Part shown: positions 1 through 10,299 of the stretch, piece after piece
Layout: each line of letters opens with the position of its first letter
How positions within the stretch are numbered: position 1 is the stretch's first letter
Assembly: GCA_026214975.1 (NCBI GenBank)
Contig: CM047805.1
Span: forward strand, 1,426,001-1,490,000
DNA length: 64,000 nucleotides
Direction: 5' to 3'
Origin: Gentiana macrophylla
Taxonomy: Eukaryota; Streptophyta; Magnoliopsida; Gentianales; Gentianaceae
Translations under genes and position numbers: made by a program
Notes under the pieces: model-generated
Databases searched by the model: none
Seen by the model: only the letters and a program-made list of their open reading frames with translations
Told to the model about the DNA's origin: nothing

Positions 1-1486
1 AGTGAAATAAAACTGAAAGTGAATTACGATGATTTTCAGCAAAAAAAACCAACATAATTAACCTTCAAATTCAATTTCATTTTCACTTTTACCAATAAAA
101 TGTCCTTATGGATAATTTTTTTTTCTTATAATCCAAAAATCCCGATATCTTTCTAAATGTGTCCTAATTAACAATTAACTATTTTTAAAAACCCCAATAC
201 CCGGGATTAACCGACCTTTCTAATATGAAGTTTGGACCCGGGATTAACCGACCTTTCTAATATGAAGTTTGGATTTGGGTCGTACACTAGGGGGTGTCTA
301 TAAGAATTTATCAATTTTTATAAATATTAAATTTAGTCTTATATATTATAATTCAATATGATCAATATGGATCAATATATAAAATAAACGGGTCAATTTA
401 TATATCCATGTATACGTTAAAAAAAAATCTTAGTGTTATTTTCTTTTACAAGTCGACTTCTCTGAAAGTATGTCACTTACTCACGTGTAAGGTTTGGCTT
501 AGGAAAATCTATAGATGATGCATGTTGAGAAGTCGTAGTTTTGTAACGTCCGACTGGAGACCTGAGTATCTTCGAATACAATCGTTTAACTATGTCTCGT
601 ACCAATTTTTATTTTGCGAAATGAAGTCTTTTGTTACTACATTGATTTGAGAGTTATATCGAGTGAGGAGTCTGATTAATCCGATTCATCCGTACACACG
701 TCTATTTCGTGTGAGAGGGTAAGTAAAAATTAATGTAGCCATATACTTGACATAACTAGTTGTTATCGAGCCGAGGTGAGTCAGGTATCTGTTGCTCAAA
801 CTTGGTTTGTTTACCTCACGAGTTTGTTCGTGACCGTTTGTTTAATGAACATACAAAAACTTATGTTTAAGTTTAATTCGTTTATTTCACAAACTTGTTT
901 TGCTCAAACTCGTGTTCGAGTTCAGCTCGTTAAATGTATTTTATACTTCCAACTCAAGTTTAACTCGTTAAGATATAAAAAATCAAAGCCAAAAGCTTAA
1001 ATGAAAAAAATTATAAAACAATATTCAAAATCATACTATAAAAAGTAATAGAAGAACACTATAAACATTCAACAAAATTGGTTAATACATATCTATTAGA
1101 CTAATAGTTGATTAATCATATGATGTGTTAGAATTATGTTGTACATTTGCTTATCTATATGTATATGCATGTTCGTGAACACAATCAAACGCTCGCAAAT
1201 CAAGCTCGTTTCGTTTGTTTAGGAAACAAGCATTTTTTTTTTTCGACACCATACTTACGTTTAAACTTGGTTCGTTAAACGATCACGAAGACTTAACGCG
1301 CCAACCACGAGCTTATTTACGAACGACTCTGTTCGTTTAAAAGCTCTAGGCACAAACCCAAAAATCACTGATTCGCCATGATTATTCTCCTCAGGCCTCG
1401 GCTATAATACAACTTAAACACAAAAAGAATTATTGAGGAAGCTTCACTAAATAAAAATAATCAAACACAATTTCCAATAGTTTAGT
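1..1486. other. Intergenic, AT-rich, no gene seen
   Basis: No coding region is supported here. The stretch holds a perfect 37-bp tandem duplication at 200-273. From about 760 to 1345 there are many short words of the type ctcgtt/aacgag, which in plants are common inside small non-autonomous hAT elements. I could not find matching terminal inverted repeats, so no element is called. The right edge is the 3' flank of the minus-strand gene that ends at 1487. Confidence 0.6.
200..273. repeat. Perfect 37-bp tandem duplication
   Basis: A 37-bp unit beginning cccgggattaaccgac occurs twice head to tail, at 200-236 and 237-273, with no mismatch. It looks like a recent replication-slippage or unequal-exchange duplication. 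No function is suggested. Confidence 0.9.
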
Positions 1487-2475
1487 TTAAGGCCATTTCG
1501 TGAACTCAAGAACTTTTAAGAGAATTTCAATGCCAGTGGGTATTTGCCAAATGAAGAGCAATACATTTAGTCCGTTGATTGCAATGTGAAGATTTCTAGC
1601 TGTTTCATTTCCTTTCTGCATTGCAGGTACTAGTGCTGCTGCAGCTGCCCATAAAACAGTTATTCCTGTTCACACAATTTTAAACCCAAAAAAAAAAAAA
1701 AAAAAAAAAACGTTATCGTTCCGGCACCACAGTGACAATCGTAGTCTTTTTTCACAGTTACAGCTAAGAATCGACTTTCAAGTTGATTGTTTCAGTGTGG
1801 TGCTTAAGTAAAACATTGTGGGACCCATTGATTGATAAAAGTCACGGTTTATCAATCAATGGTGTAAAAGTGATAACGAAAAACGTATGATAATTACCTG
1901 CCCCAGCGAATAAATGAGGTCCTGGAAAGAGCTTTCCTGTCCTAAACCATGTGTTAAGTCCCCCAAATATTGCCTCAAAAACTCCAAACCCCAAAAGTAT
2001 TGAACCAGCATCAAAATGCTTGTCCTTGTATTGCCCTTTAATCAACCCCTTCCTTTCCTGAATAATAAACAAACCATATAAAGAATCATAGCAGAACAGA
2101 GACGGATCTTAACTTTTGGGTAAGAATTGAGGACTTGATGAAATGTGGGAAAAAAGGACATTAGAAAGTTACCTCAGTGAGTTGCTGGATTTTGACTTCA
2201 AGAGGTGAAGGCGTTGAAGATGTCGTGGCGCCCTCTGGTGTAACCGGCACCGGCTGAACTTGCTTCTTTAACTCGTTAATCTCGGACTGAATCGTCCGAA
2301 CTCTTCTCCATTGCCAACCAAGATACCCTGTGTACAAAGTATATACAAACAAACCACCCATTACCAATGGATGTATAAGAGCAGCTGTCCTTCCTTCAAG
2401 AATCCCAAACTCTCCACCAGCTGCAAGTGCATCCTATCCCATGCATTTCATCAAACACAAAGTCAGCAAAAACAA

Positions 2476-2531
<56 letters not shown>

Positions 2532-4557
2532 GGAGCCTTTAAAGGAACCCCAGCAGATTTACTGAGGGCACTCAAATTGAGTGGCACCAGACCTGTCTCG
2601 GTTGGTTAACCTATGGCACCACACTGATCTATGCATATACCTATAACCTATGGCACCACAGTTACCTGTGCCACCACACTTGGCAACTATATCCACCCCA
2701 TATAAAGATCATCTTTTTGAAGGTTGTTCCTAGAATTGACCATCTCAAAGTCGATTCTCCTTAATTAGAATCGACTTTGGGATGGTCTCGATTCATCATT
2801 TGCAGACATAATGTGTGGTGCCTTACATTGTTCTGGTGCCCAAGTAGAAAAAATATAGTGTCTTTAAAGGCCTCATATATACATATAGAGAGAACTTATA
2901 CAAAAGAGTCTAGAGATAATAGCGTTGTAAGTCCTCAATGTTTCTCCAAATGTTGTGACCTACCCTTCTTTTTAACTTTGATCTGCCTTTTTTTTTTTAC
3001 GAATTAGTCCACTTTGGTTTGACAGGTCCTTTATCTTTTAACTTTTTATGCAATTGTCCCCTGTCTATACATTTAAAGGCACAATTTCTGCCCAAATATT
3101 AAAAGATAAGGGACATGTCTCATAAAATTGAACAATAAGGGATCGATGAAATACGTAAAAAAAAAAATTTATAAGACAAGGGACCAGTCAAACCAAAGCT
3201 GAAGAATAAGGAAGGTAAGTTGCTGCTTTAGAAGAAACACAAGGGACTTACGGCGCTATTAACTGAAAGAGACTAGCATCAAGAAGGGAACGTGCCTCGG
3301 AGTTGAGAAGAAAAGGCAATGCAAATGCTGCAAGAGGAAGAGAAGCTGAGCTTAAATCGTATACGAACTGCTGCTTTTGTGGGCCTTCAGATTTGCTGCT
3401 GCTTCCTTGTGACACTGACCCAAAAAAAAAATGTGAAAGAAAATTCCTTTTTTTCCTTTTGTTTTCTTTTTCATAATACCAGTCTATAACCGTATTTATA
3501 AAGCTGTGAATTCTACGAAAGTATGGCAATGCAGATAGAGAAATTAAAGAACAGAAGAAAGCCATGTATGGTTTCAGAATGTTACGATACAATGTAGTTA
3601 TCAAATCACTTTCCATCAAGCTCATGGCTATGGCTGGCAGGCAAGTGACAAGTACACTTTCATAAATGGAAGGGAAAAAACGGTGGTTGTTTTACTAAGT
3701 TGTCCTTAATAAACAACATCTTCCAAAAATCAATGGAAACTAAAAAGGGGCAAATCTGGACAAGCATTAACACGTTTTCACTTACTTTACATAAACAACT
3801 ATGTGTCACTTTAACATGAACTTATATAGGAGTATTTTAGAATGCAAGGAAATGTCCTTGTAATCTAAACCTGATGCATCCATTGCAAGATTGCTAATGG
3901 AGTCAAGAGTCACCTTATCGCAAAAATGGAGCTACGTAGAAGACCAAGTGGATTAAGAATAGCCCAGCTCATCAAGTCAATCTAACCAAGCTCACCATTC
4001 GACTATTCGAAGACAATTACCTAGCTATCGGAGTACAAATTTCTGGCTCCAGCCATGGCTTAGCGTCCTAGAAAGAACTATGACTCAAATATCTAGACTA
4101 GACATTATATCAAACAGCTGAAGAGCAATCAACAGAATCCAAACCAGCTAACAGTGTTTCTTAATTTATCAAGTGATTGAGAACAAAATAATAATTGAAA
4201 GTTTGGGCCCCTACAAACTTTACTCTCTTTCGATTAACAGTACTACAGACTTGACAGCATCAAACGCCAAAATGCTTTGGCCCTCTATAAAAAGTACACA
4301 ATGGTGAGCTAAAGACATGATTTTTTTATCGATTTTCTCACATAATAACGCAGAGCTTAAAGTTCAAGAAATTATTCCAAGCAAGACAATCAAAGATATT
4401 AACCTGAAGTTTTCTTGCAGGTTACAGAAAACGATGGGGAATAACAAGAAATCCGAGCCGGCAAAAATGGAAAAGCAGAGGAATTAGTGGCTGAGCGGAG
4501 AGGGAACCTTGGTACCAAGACGGCTGTTGCCGCCATGGAAGTGGAAGCTGCCGCCAT
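1487..4557 (-). CDS. Plastid-targeted DUF4079-type membrane protein, five exons
   Basis: The spliced minus-strand gene has exons 4557-4404, 3414-3296, 2433-2173, 2057-1898 and 1665-1487. They total 873 nt, giving 290 residues and a TAA stop with every junction in frame. Exon 1 encodes about 51 residues rich in Ala, Ser and Thr without acidic residues, a typical chloroplast transit peptide. The mature part has about five hydrophobic segments: around SLPLAAFALPFLL, the HPLVMGGLFVYTLYTGYLGW block, AGSILLGFGVFEAIFGG, VLWAAAAALVP and LNVLLFIWQIPTG, ending in FTKWP. From memory this matches the plant DUF4079 family (Arabidopsis At3g61870-like), found in plastids and cyanobacteria; its function is not established. 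Intron 2 appears to use a GC donor. Intron 1 (3415-4403), intron 2 (2434-3295, with a TA microsatellite) and intron 4 (with a poly-A run near 1684-1708) hold no other gene. It looks intact. Confidence 0.88.
2479..2526. repeat. (TA)n microsatellite in intron 2
   Basis: An uninterrupted run of about 24 AT dinucleotides lies inside intron 2 of the DUF4079-type gene, next to the acceptor side. It produces artificial YIYIYI reading frames that are not genes. It should be length-polymorphic. Confidence 0.95.
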
Positions 4558-5484
4558 TTGGCTGCCGGAAAATGTATCTGCTTAACTTTTTCTTTTCTGG
4601 GTTCCTGTGTTCTTCTATCTTTTTTTTTCTTTTGCGAAGTTCATGCTATCCACAAGAATTTGTCACCCTGTACAAGATTTCATCTGTTGAGACGTGGAGC
4701 TCTTGAGCTTCATGATTGGATAGCTCTACCTTTCTAATCAAGCGAAGAACATCAATTTTTTTAAAGTTGTTCTTTGTGCGATAAGTAAATATTTGATAAT
4801 TAAATGCCGAATTGTCTACATTTCTAATTTTCACATTCAATATTTTGAAATTTGGCTTTTGAATCAATAATCGATTTTCAAAAGGTTGGTAGTATAATGA
4901 GGTGTACATGTAGGTACGGTGTATGTTAGATTCAGTATGATGAAAATAAAGACGCTATATTCTTGTTTATCATTTCACGCATAGTATATGTATATAGAAG
5001 TGAGTTAATTTGGTATAATTCTAAAATATGTGCTACACAATAACTCCTCTCATCATGCTTTCCATACGACGCTAGTGCAGTACATCCATGATGCGGCTTA
5101 CGATGTCGACATGGTGATTTGCGACGATATTACGATACTTTTGCACCTACTTAAGTCATAATGTATCCGATAAGTACTTCGGCTCATCGTCATGTTTGAC
5201 TTAATATGGTTAGTCTAACTGTCTAAGCTATCAATTTTACTATGTTTCAACATTATATTTTGACAATACTTTGTCTCTATCAGAACTAACGTCCTCTCCA
5301 AAACCTTATTGGAGGATTCTTGAGGTGGATTATCGTCTTTCACGGTGTAACAATTAGTTATGTATGATAGTAACCTCTGATACTTTTGTAACACCTTAGA
5401 ACTTAGGTCTAACTACATTATTTGAACCATAATAGATCCAATAATTATTTAGTTTCATCGACCTCGTTTAACCTGAAATGGTTA
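4558..5484. other. Upstream region of the DUF4079-type gene; no other gene seen
   Basis: This holds the 5' UTR and promoter side of the minus-strand gene and then AT-rich intergenic DNA. I could not pick out a convincing TATA box or another coding region. Short frames here lack any recognisable protein similarity. Confidence 0.5.
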
Positions 5485-5495
5485 AGTCAACTTGT

Positions 5496-5606
5496 CAAGC
5501 TCTGTTGCACCCCTCCGCATGAAGTAAAAGACGACCGCAACGCTAAACAATCTCGTGCTAAACAACTATACACGTACAAATTATCAGTGGGGTGCAACAG
5601 AGCTTG
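5496..5606. repeat. Perfect 18-bp inverted repeat with 75-bp spacer
   Basis: The arm CAAGCTCTGTTGCACCCC at 5496-5513 is the exact reverse complement of 5589-5606. Both arms lie in the RNase H-like LINE fragment. The second arm is part of the coding stretch around VQALLHP, so the first looks like a small inverted copy of it. Confidence 0.85.
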
Positions 5607-5829
5607 CACACATGGCACACAATTAGTCTCAAAGGTAATCGAATAGCGCCCCAAACGCATGGCCTCCTTCATCGCCAAGAGAATCTCCATCATCTCTAAA
5701 ACCTCCGGGCTTACTCCAGGGTCATAACTGAATGAAAACGCAACAACAATCTCCCCAACCTCATCCCTGAATACCAATCCTACATAAGAGCCTGCCTCTG
5801 TCATAGAAGCATCTGAATTACACTTTTAA

Positions 5830-6053
5830 AAAAATGGTTAAACCTTAACCGTGAGGGCCCCCTCGCCCCCGATCCCACAGGAATGCGAGGAGAGGTTAAT
5901 CAGGAGCCTAGAGCTTAGAGTCAATGGTTGTCTTAGTTCCCCATCACTGAAGTTTTAGCCATCGGAACGGGAATCGAACCTCTGACCTCCAGCTTAGGGT
6001 CCGGACTGTCATTACAACACCCCAGCTCCTCACCACTAGGCCATATCCAGGGG
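5830..6053 (-). mobile_element. tRNA-derived SINE with 19-bp target-site duplication
   Basis: On the minus strand the element starts near 6053 with a tRNA-like head. This has a Pol III A box (TGGCCTAGTGG) and, about 50 bases further, a B box (GGTTCGATTCC). The body continues for roughly 140 bases and ends in a short T run at 5830-5837. It is flanked by a perfect 19-bp direct repeat, ATCTGAATTACACTTTTAA, at 5811-5829 and 6054-6072. The insertion splits the RNase H coding segment of the LINE remnant in the same orientation. A T-run tail is known for some plant SINE families such as Au. The intact duplication suggests a relatively young insertion. It is not a functional tRNA gene. Confidence 0.88.
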
Positions 6054-7010
6054 ATCTGAATTACACTTTTAACTACCAATGGGAGGAGTGGTCCATACAA
6101 CTAGGTGAAGAGGCCCCTCCACCACATAGTAAGAAGTACTTGCTGCATGTCGAAACTCCTCCACCCTGCTATCGAAGAGGAAATGACACGAGACACATAC
6201 ATAAGCACGTCATAAAATACCGCACTACATCACGTTTTCCAAAGGTTCCAGAGAAACATGCAATAGGTAGACACATCATCCGTTGTGTATCACCCAAGAA
6301 TCAAACTAAAAAATTCTTTAAATCCCGATCAAACCTGCAACCCTGGTCACCGAAATGCGAGGCTCTCCAAATTTCCCTGGGATAAGCACATGACGCATAG
6401 ACTCGTTGCTGCTGACGCATGCCAATCAAGCTCGTGCACAAACCACGCTTTGCAAGTTGTTCTCCAATCGGTAAGCAATCAAGCAAACTCCTCCTAAGAA
6501 AGTGGTGAACTCTTGGTCGCACAGAGACCGTCCAAACATCATGCAACACTTTATCCGGACCAAAAGAGCATGATGCTCGAGCGGTGTGAGCTGTGAGGCA
6601 TCCCACCATACAAACTCAATGCTAAAACATACCCGACTTAATCGAGTATTTGCCTCTACTATCATAGTGCCAAATCAATCTATCCAGTGGGAATCGCCAA
6701 TGATCGGGTGTGGATAATCACCTCTACTTCCCGGGCCGGAACACTGCATGAGCAACGTAAGGTTCCATTGCTTAGTACATGGCAAAAACAAATCTTGCAC
6801 CTTACAATTTGTAGGTAGCGAGTGAGACGAATGAGCTATACGGAATAAAGACGGCCTAGAAACCCAAGCATCATGAAAGACAAAAACTGAACTCCCATCC
6901 CCAATGCGTCATCGTAACTCTAACATAAGTAAATCTCTACCCTCCAAAAGACTACGCCAAGGGAAAGATGAGCTACACCCCAAGCCTGCCGCCATGATGG
7001 TCATTCCCGG

Positions 7011-7499
7011 ATGGTAAAGAGTACTATATTGAAGAATGAAGACGATTCCAAACATAAAAAATCAGAGCAACTAATACATTTATTTTAACCAAAATAAAAC
7101 ATTTTTTTTGTAAAATATATACCTAAAAAAATCATTTATAATTAGGGTCGCAAAATTCCAAATTTTGATTTAATCAATTCCATAAAAAAATTCCACGTGT
7201 CTTCCCTCTTCACTGCCGTCGCACATCTCAAATATCATAACTCAGTTGAAATCTTCAAATATCATAATTTACGGCATTTTGTGTAGCATTATATAGATAC
7301 ATGACAAACACCATATGATAAAAGTACAATTGCTGAATAACAAAATCATGTTTTAAAAGATATTGTAACAAATGCCATAAAACAACCTAAGAGCATCTTA
7401 GTCTCCTAGTTTGTGAGTTGCATAACAGCCATCGTCCTACTGTCCTAGGCATCCCCGTGTAATCAGAGACGTTAGGCCTATCTTTCGTTTAAAGAAAAT
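7011..7499. other. AT-rich stretch between LINE remnants
   Basis: No gene or clear repeat was seen. It may be more decayed LINE or intergenic sequence. Confidence 0.5.
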
Positions 7500-8200
7500 C
7501 CATCAAAGAAGCGGAAATCACATCATGCGGGGGAAGAACACCCCAAGACATTGAACCTCAGCCGCAACACCATGTCTAGCTAGTAGGTGCGCCGGGAGAT
7601 TATCAGACTTCTTAACAAAAGTAAATTGACAGAAAGCAAAGGAGGCCGATGCTAAGAGACAGTCGCGAGCAAGACAACAAAAAACAAATAAATCCTCCGA
7701 CGGACAGGATAAGGCATGAATGCAAGATAAACAGTCACTCTCAAAGATCATAGATGAGAACCCTAGTCGATCTGTCTCTGCAAGAGCTAATAAAAGCGCA
7801 CGCATCTCCAGCAGCTCCGGAGCATCACCCGGGTCAATATGGAAAGAGAATGCCGCCTCAATGGACCCCACGAATTTTCTGAAAATCAACACAATACCCG
7901 AGCCTGCATTGTCACAGACGCATCCGTATTACACTTTCAGACCCCTGAGGGCGGTGGGCTCCAAACAACCGGGTGGAGAACCCCCATCATCTCTATATCA
8001 CCACCCATCGCCTGACAATACTCCAACGCCGTTGCTGTGACAGTCGAGACGACTCGGGAGACATAGACCGGTGTACCTAAAAACAACACTACAATGCGGC
8101 TTAAAGACCCCACAAGGTCATACTGAGACTCAAACACCTCTTCCACCGATGAGGCGCTCCGGAAGACCCCGAATAACTCCGGAAACCCGGACGATCACAA
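7500..8200 (-). pseudogene. Second LINE RNase H remnant
   Basis: The minus strand from about 8000 to 7518 encodes a second RNase H-like LINE 3' end. It has WSPPPSGV, a stop, then KCNTDASVT, ALLLALAETDRLGF, IFESDCLSCIHAL, ARDCLLASASF and, near the C-terminus, KSDNLPAHLLARHGV. It has the same orientation and layout as the remnant at 5485-7010 but differs in sequence, so it is probably a separate 5'-truncated insertion. The stop before the conserved KCN-DAS motif and a frame change near 7895 make it non-functional. Similarity upstream of 8150 is faint. Confidence 0.7.
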
Positions 8201-8876
8201 AACAAGTGAGTCCCAACCGCGAGGCTTCTCAAATTGCCTTAGCGTGGTCGTAGTCAAACACAACGTGGCGCATAATATATTATTTTACGTATTGTTCCGT
8301 ATTAGAGTGTAATGTGTAAGTCCATGTTTAAAAAATAGAAAGTCTGATATTTGATTTGTGATTCCATGAACTTGCAGAAAGATATTTCATTTGCTACACA
8401 ATATTTATTAATTCTAATATTATTTCTTGATCAAAAAAAAAAAAAAAAAAAAAATATTATTTCATAAAACAAATGAATTATAAAATATAATAAAGGAAGT
8501 AGTTCCAAGTTGGCACCTTTTGTCCTACACATACTTTTTCTTTACATTTGTATGCACCAAACTGCATACTTACATATACATAAATACACTTTCATAAAGC
8601 CAACTAATCCAGCTTATTGCCACCATTATTTTCATAATTAAACAATTAAATTAACTTTAAAAAAACTCCATTAAGCACCTCAAAAAGAAGCATTATCTTC
8701 AAGATTCTAACATCATTAACCAAATCAAAAACCTTTTCCAATTCATCACAAAGTTTCTTACAAAAATCTCATAATCCCTTAACCAAATCCTCTTCCTAAA
8801 CCTCATTTCTAAAATCCCTTTTCATTCTTGATCCCAGGAATCAAATCCCTTTTCATATTTTTCAAAAAATCCAAAG
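8201..8876 (+). promoter_or_regulatory. Upstream region of the DUF1191-type gene
   Basis: AT-rich DNA with a poly-A run at about 8428-8452 and several TATA-like tracts, for example around 8472-8490 and 8570-8590. No single start site can be assigned. The CT- and A-rich stretch from about 8690 is probably 5' UTR. Confidence 0.4.
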
Positions 8877-8997
8877 ATGAGGTTTTTCTGACACAGATAT
8901 TGTAAGAAAAATTGGTTCTTGAAAGATCAAGAACCTGGGAATGTGCTTTTAAATTTGCTGTTTTCCAATGATTTCATTGAAAAAGCAGAAATGTTGA
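8877..8997 (+). promoter_or_regulatory. Three short upstream ORFs before the DUF1191-type start
   Basis: Three ATGs precede the main start. ATG 8877 gives a 4-codon ORF ending at 8891. ATG 8941 gives a 3-codon ORF ending at 8952. ATG 8968 gives a 9-codon ORF whose TGA ends at 8997, past the main ATG at 8991. If the transcript includes this stretch they could lower translation, especially the overlapping third one. Confidence 0.6.
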
Positions 8998-9890
8998 TGG
9001 GGTTTCAAGAAATTAAGAGCCCCATTTTGGTAATTTTGATGTTATTACATTGCATTCATGGAGAAAATCTCACAAATCCCCATGTTTCATTGGATACTTC
9101 AATTCATATACATGCATTGAAGAACAGAGGAAGAGCACGTTCTGGTATTCTATATGATGTTCCATTACCTTCGAATTATTCCGGTATAACGGCTTCGTTT
9201 ATTCGGATTCGAAGTGCAAGTATTTGGTCTAAAGGTGCAAATTACAGCAATGTTTATATGCCACCAAAGACATCTACATGGCCATTTGCAAGAAGGATCA
9301 ATATTCTTTATGAGAATCTCGGAAACCGTTCGTCCGAATACTACAACGTTCCGAATCACGAGTTGATCGTGCCCGTTATCGGGTTCTTGGCTTATGATGC
9401 AGCTAATGACAGTAGAAAAGATTATGGGATGGTTGAGCTTCATCATATGAATGAACCAATTTTGGTAACTTTCCCTAATGTGTCATGGCCTAATGATGGG
9501 AACATGACTATGAAATGTGTTAGATTTAGGACTAATGGGGAAGTCCAATTCGGTAACGTGACGAATGGGAATTCGTGTACGACACGTGGTCATGGACATT
9601 TTTCGATCGTTGTCCCGATAACTACTCGGTTGAAGAATACGAGGTCATCGGGGTCGAGGATGTGGAAGCGGTGGGAGATAGGATTTGTAATAGGAGTTGT
9701 TGGATTCGTGTTCTTGGTGGTTTTCGGATTATTATTTTATAAATGCTTTCGCGCGAGTAGATTCACGAAAATGGAAAAAGAAATGGAAATGAGTGAGAAT
9801 TTAGATTCTATTTGGGTTGGATCTAGTAGAATGTATTCAGCTAGTGGTGTCAGAACTTCTCCCACTATTGAGCATACCTATGTTCCTTGA
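8991..9890 (+). CDS. DUF1191-type secreted single-pass membrane protein, single exon
   Basis: This is an intact 299-residue reading frame. The first in-frame ATG is at 8991; a second Met follows two codons later, and the upstream in-frame extension begins with TTG and is not used. An N-terminal hydrophobic segment (about residues 9-20, ILVILMLLHC) fits a signal peptide. The extracellular part has seven N-glycosylation sequons. A strong transmembrane helix lies near residues 230-250, followed by a basic Cys-containing stop-transfer segment and a Ser-rich tail of about 46 residues. From memory, the block with SGI, YDVPLPSNYSGI and the VPNHELIVPVIGFLAYDA region matches the plant DUF1191 family, whose function is unknown. 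It probably sits in the plasma membrane or the secretory pathway. No intron is needed and no damage is seen. Confidence 0.88.
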   Translation: MLMGFQEIKSPILVILMLLHCIHGENLTNPHVSLDTSIHIHALKNRGRARSGILYDVPLPSNYSGITASFIRIRSASIWSKGANYSNVYMPPKTSTWPFARRINILYENLGNRSSEYYNVPNHELIVPVIGFLAYDAANDSRKDYGMVELHHMNEPILVTFPNVSWPNDGNMTMKCVRFRTNGEVQFGNVTNGNSCTTRGHGHFSIVVPITTRLKNTRSSGSRMWKRWEIGFVIGVVGFVFLVVFGLLFYKCFRASRFTKMEKEMEMSENLDSIWVGSSRMYSASGVRTSPTIEHTYVP

Positions 9891-10299
9891 CACGTTTTAC
9901 AGCAATGTGTCAATAATCAATTTTCTTTGAATTGCAGAAAGTGGAATTTAAGGTCTAGAATCGATCGTGAAAAATTCAATTATCAATATGATGCCACTAA
10001 AAATGTGCTTTGTTTTAATTTCTTTTACACTCAAATTCCAATATGGTTTTGGTTGATTGACATTTTTAAATAGAATATAGAAAATGTTATGAAAATGGGG
10101 GTTTCATAAATAGAAATTCAAGCATTTTGCTTTTAGGCATATGCTAAAAAGTTGGATTATTTATTATAAAAAAAAGTGTAATATAGTAGATGTAGGATTT
10201 GTAGACTTCTTTAGGTTTTATCAAATGTAATCTCTATTAGAAAAATTTACAAGCCAATAATTGTCCTCATTTAATATTTCGATTTTCGAGAAAGGGCAA
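9891..10299. other. 3' flank of the DUF1191-type gene
   Basis: AT-rich 3' UTR and flank. No gene seen. The sequence runs without a sharp boundary into the LTR of the next element. Confidence 0.5.

Larger units (their letters stand above)
5485..7010 (-). pseudogene. L1-type LINE remnant: end of RT, zf-RVT and RNase H regions
   Basis: Reading the minus strand from about 7010 downward gives degraded pieces in the order expected for the 3' end of a plant L1 LINE ORF2. First is a stretch with WRSLLEGRDLL and RIGDGSSVFVFHDAWV (about 7000-6840). Next comes a zf-RVT region with RPRVHHFLRRSLLDCLP and GEQLAKRGLC (about 6600-6400), and then PREIWRAS. Last is an RNase H-like segment with KCNSDASM, a conserved Glu-Met pair and ARDCLALRSSF (about 6070-5485). 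Stops and frameshifts are frequent, the 5' part is absent and the RNase H end is decayed. A SINE splits the RNase H part just before its conserved Asp-Ala-Ser, and a small inverted duplication lies at 5496-5606. Non-functional. Confidence 0.8.

Noticed and set aside
760..1400. A possible small hAT-like MITE
   Set aside because: The ctcgtt/aacgag words are suggestive, but no terminal inverted repeats or target duplications could be found.
2311..2609. Plus-strand frames with long Ile-Tyr runs
   Set aside because: They are translations of the TA microsatellite in an intron of the opposite-strand gene.
3248..3625. A single-exon 125-codon minus-strand reading frame starting MSLMESDL
   Set aside because: Its first half is intron 1 sequence. 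Only the part from 3414 to 3296 belongs to the gene, joined to the transit-peptide exon at 4557-4404.
5950..6053. A tRNA gene on the minus strand
   Set aside because: The A and B boxes are there, but the cloverleaf ends are not, and the segment is the head of a SINE with target duplications.
8919..8990. A 24-codon N-terminal extension of the DUF1191-type protein
   Set aside because: It would start with TTG, and the signal peptide begins right after ATG 8991. No upstream in-frame ATG was found.
9165..9446. Antisense 93-codon frame inside the DUF1191-type gene
   Set aside because: It is a shadow of the real coding strand and has no recognisable features.
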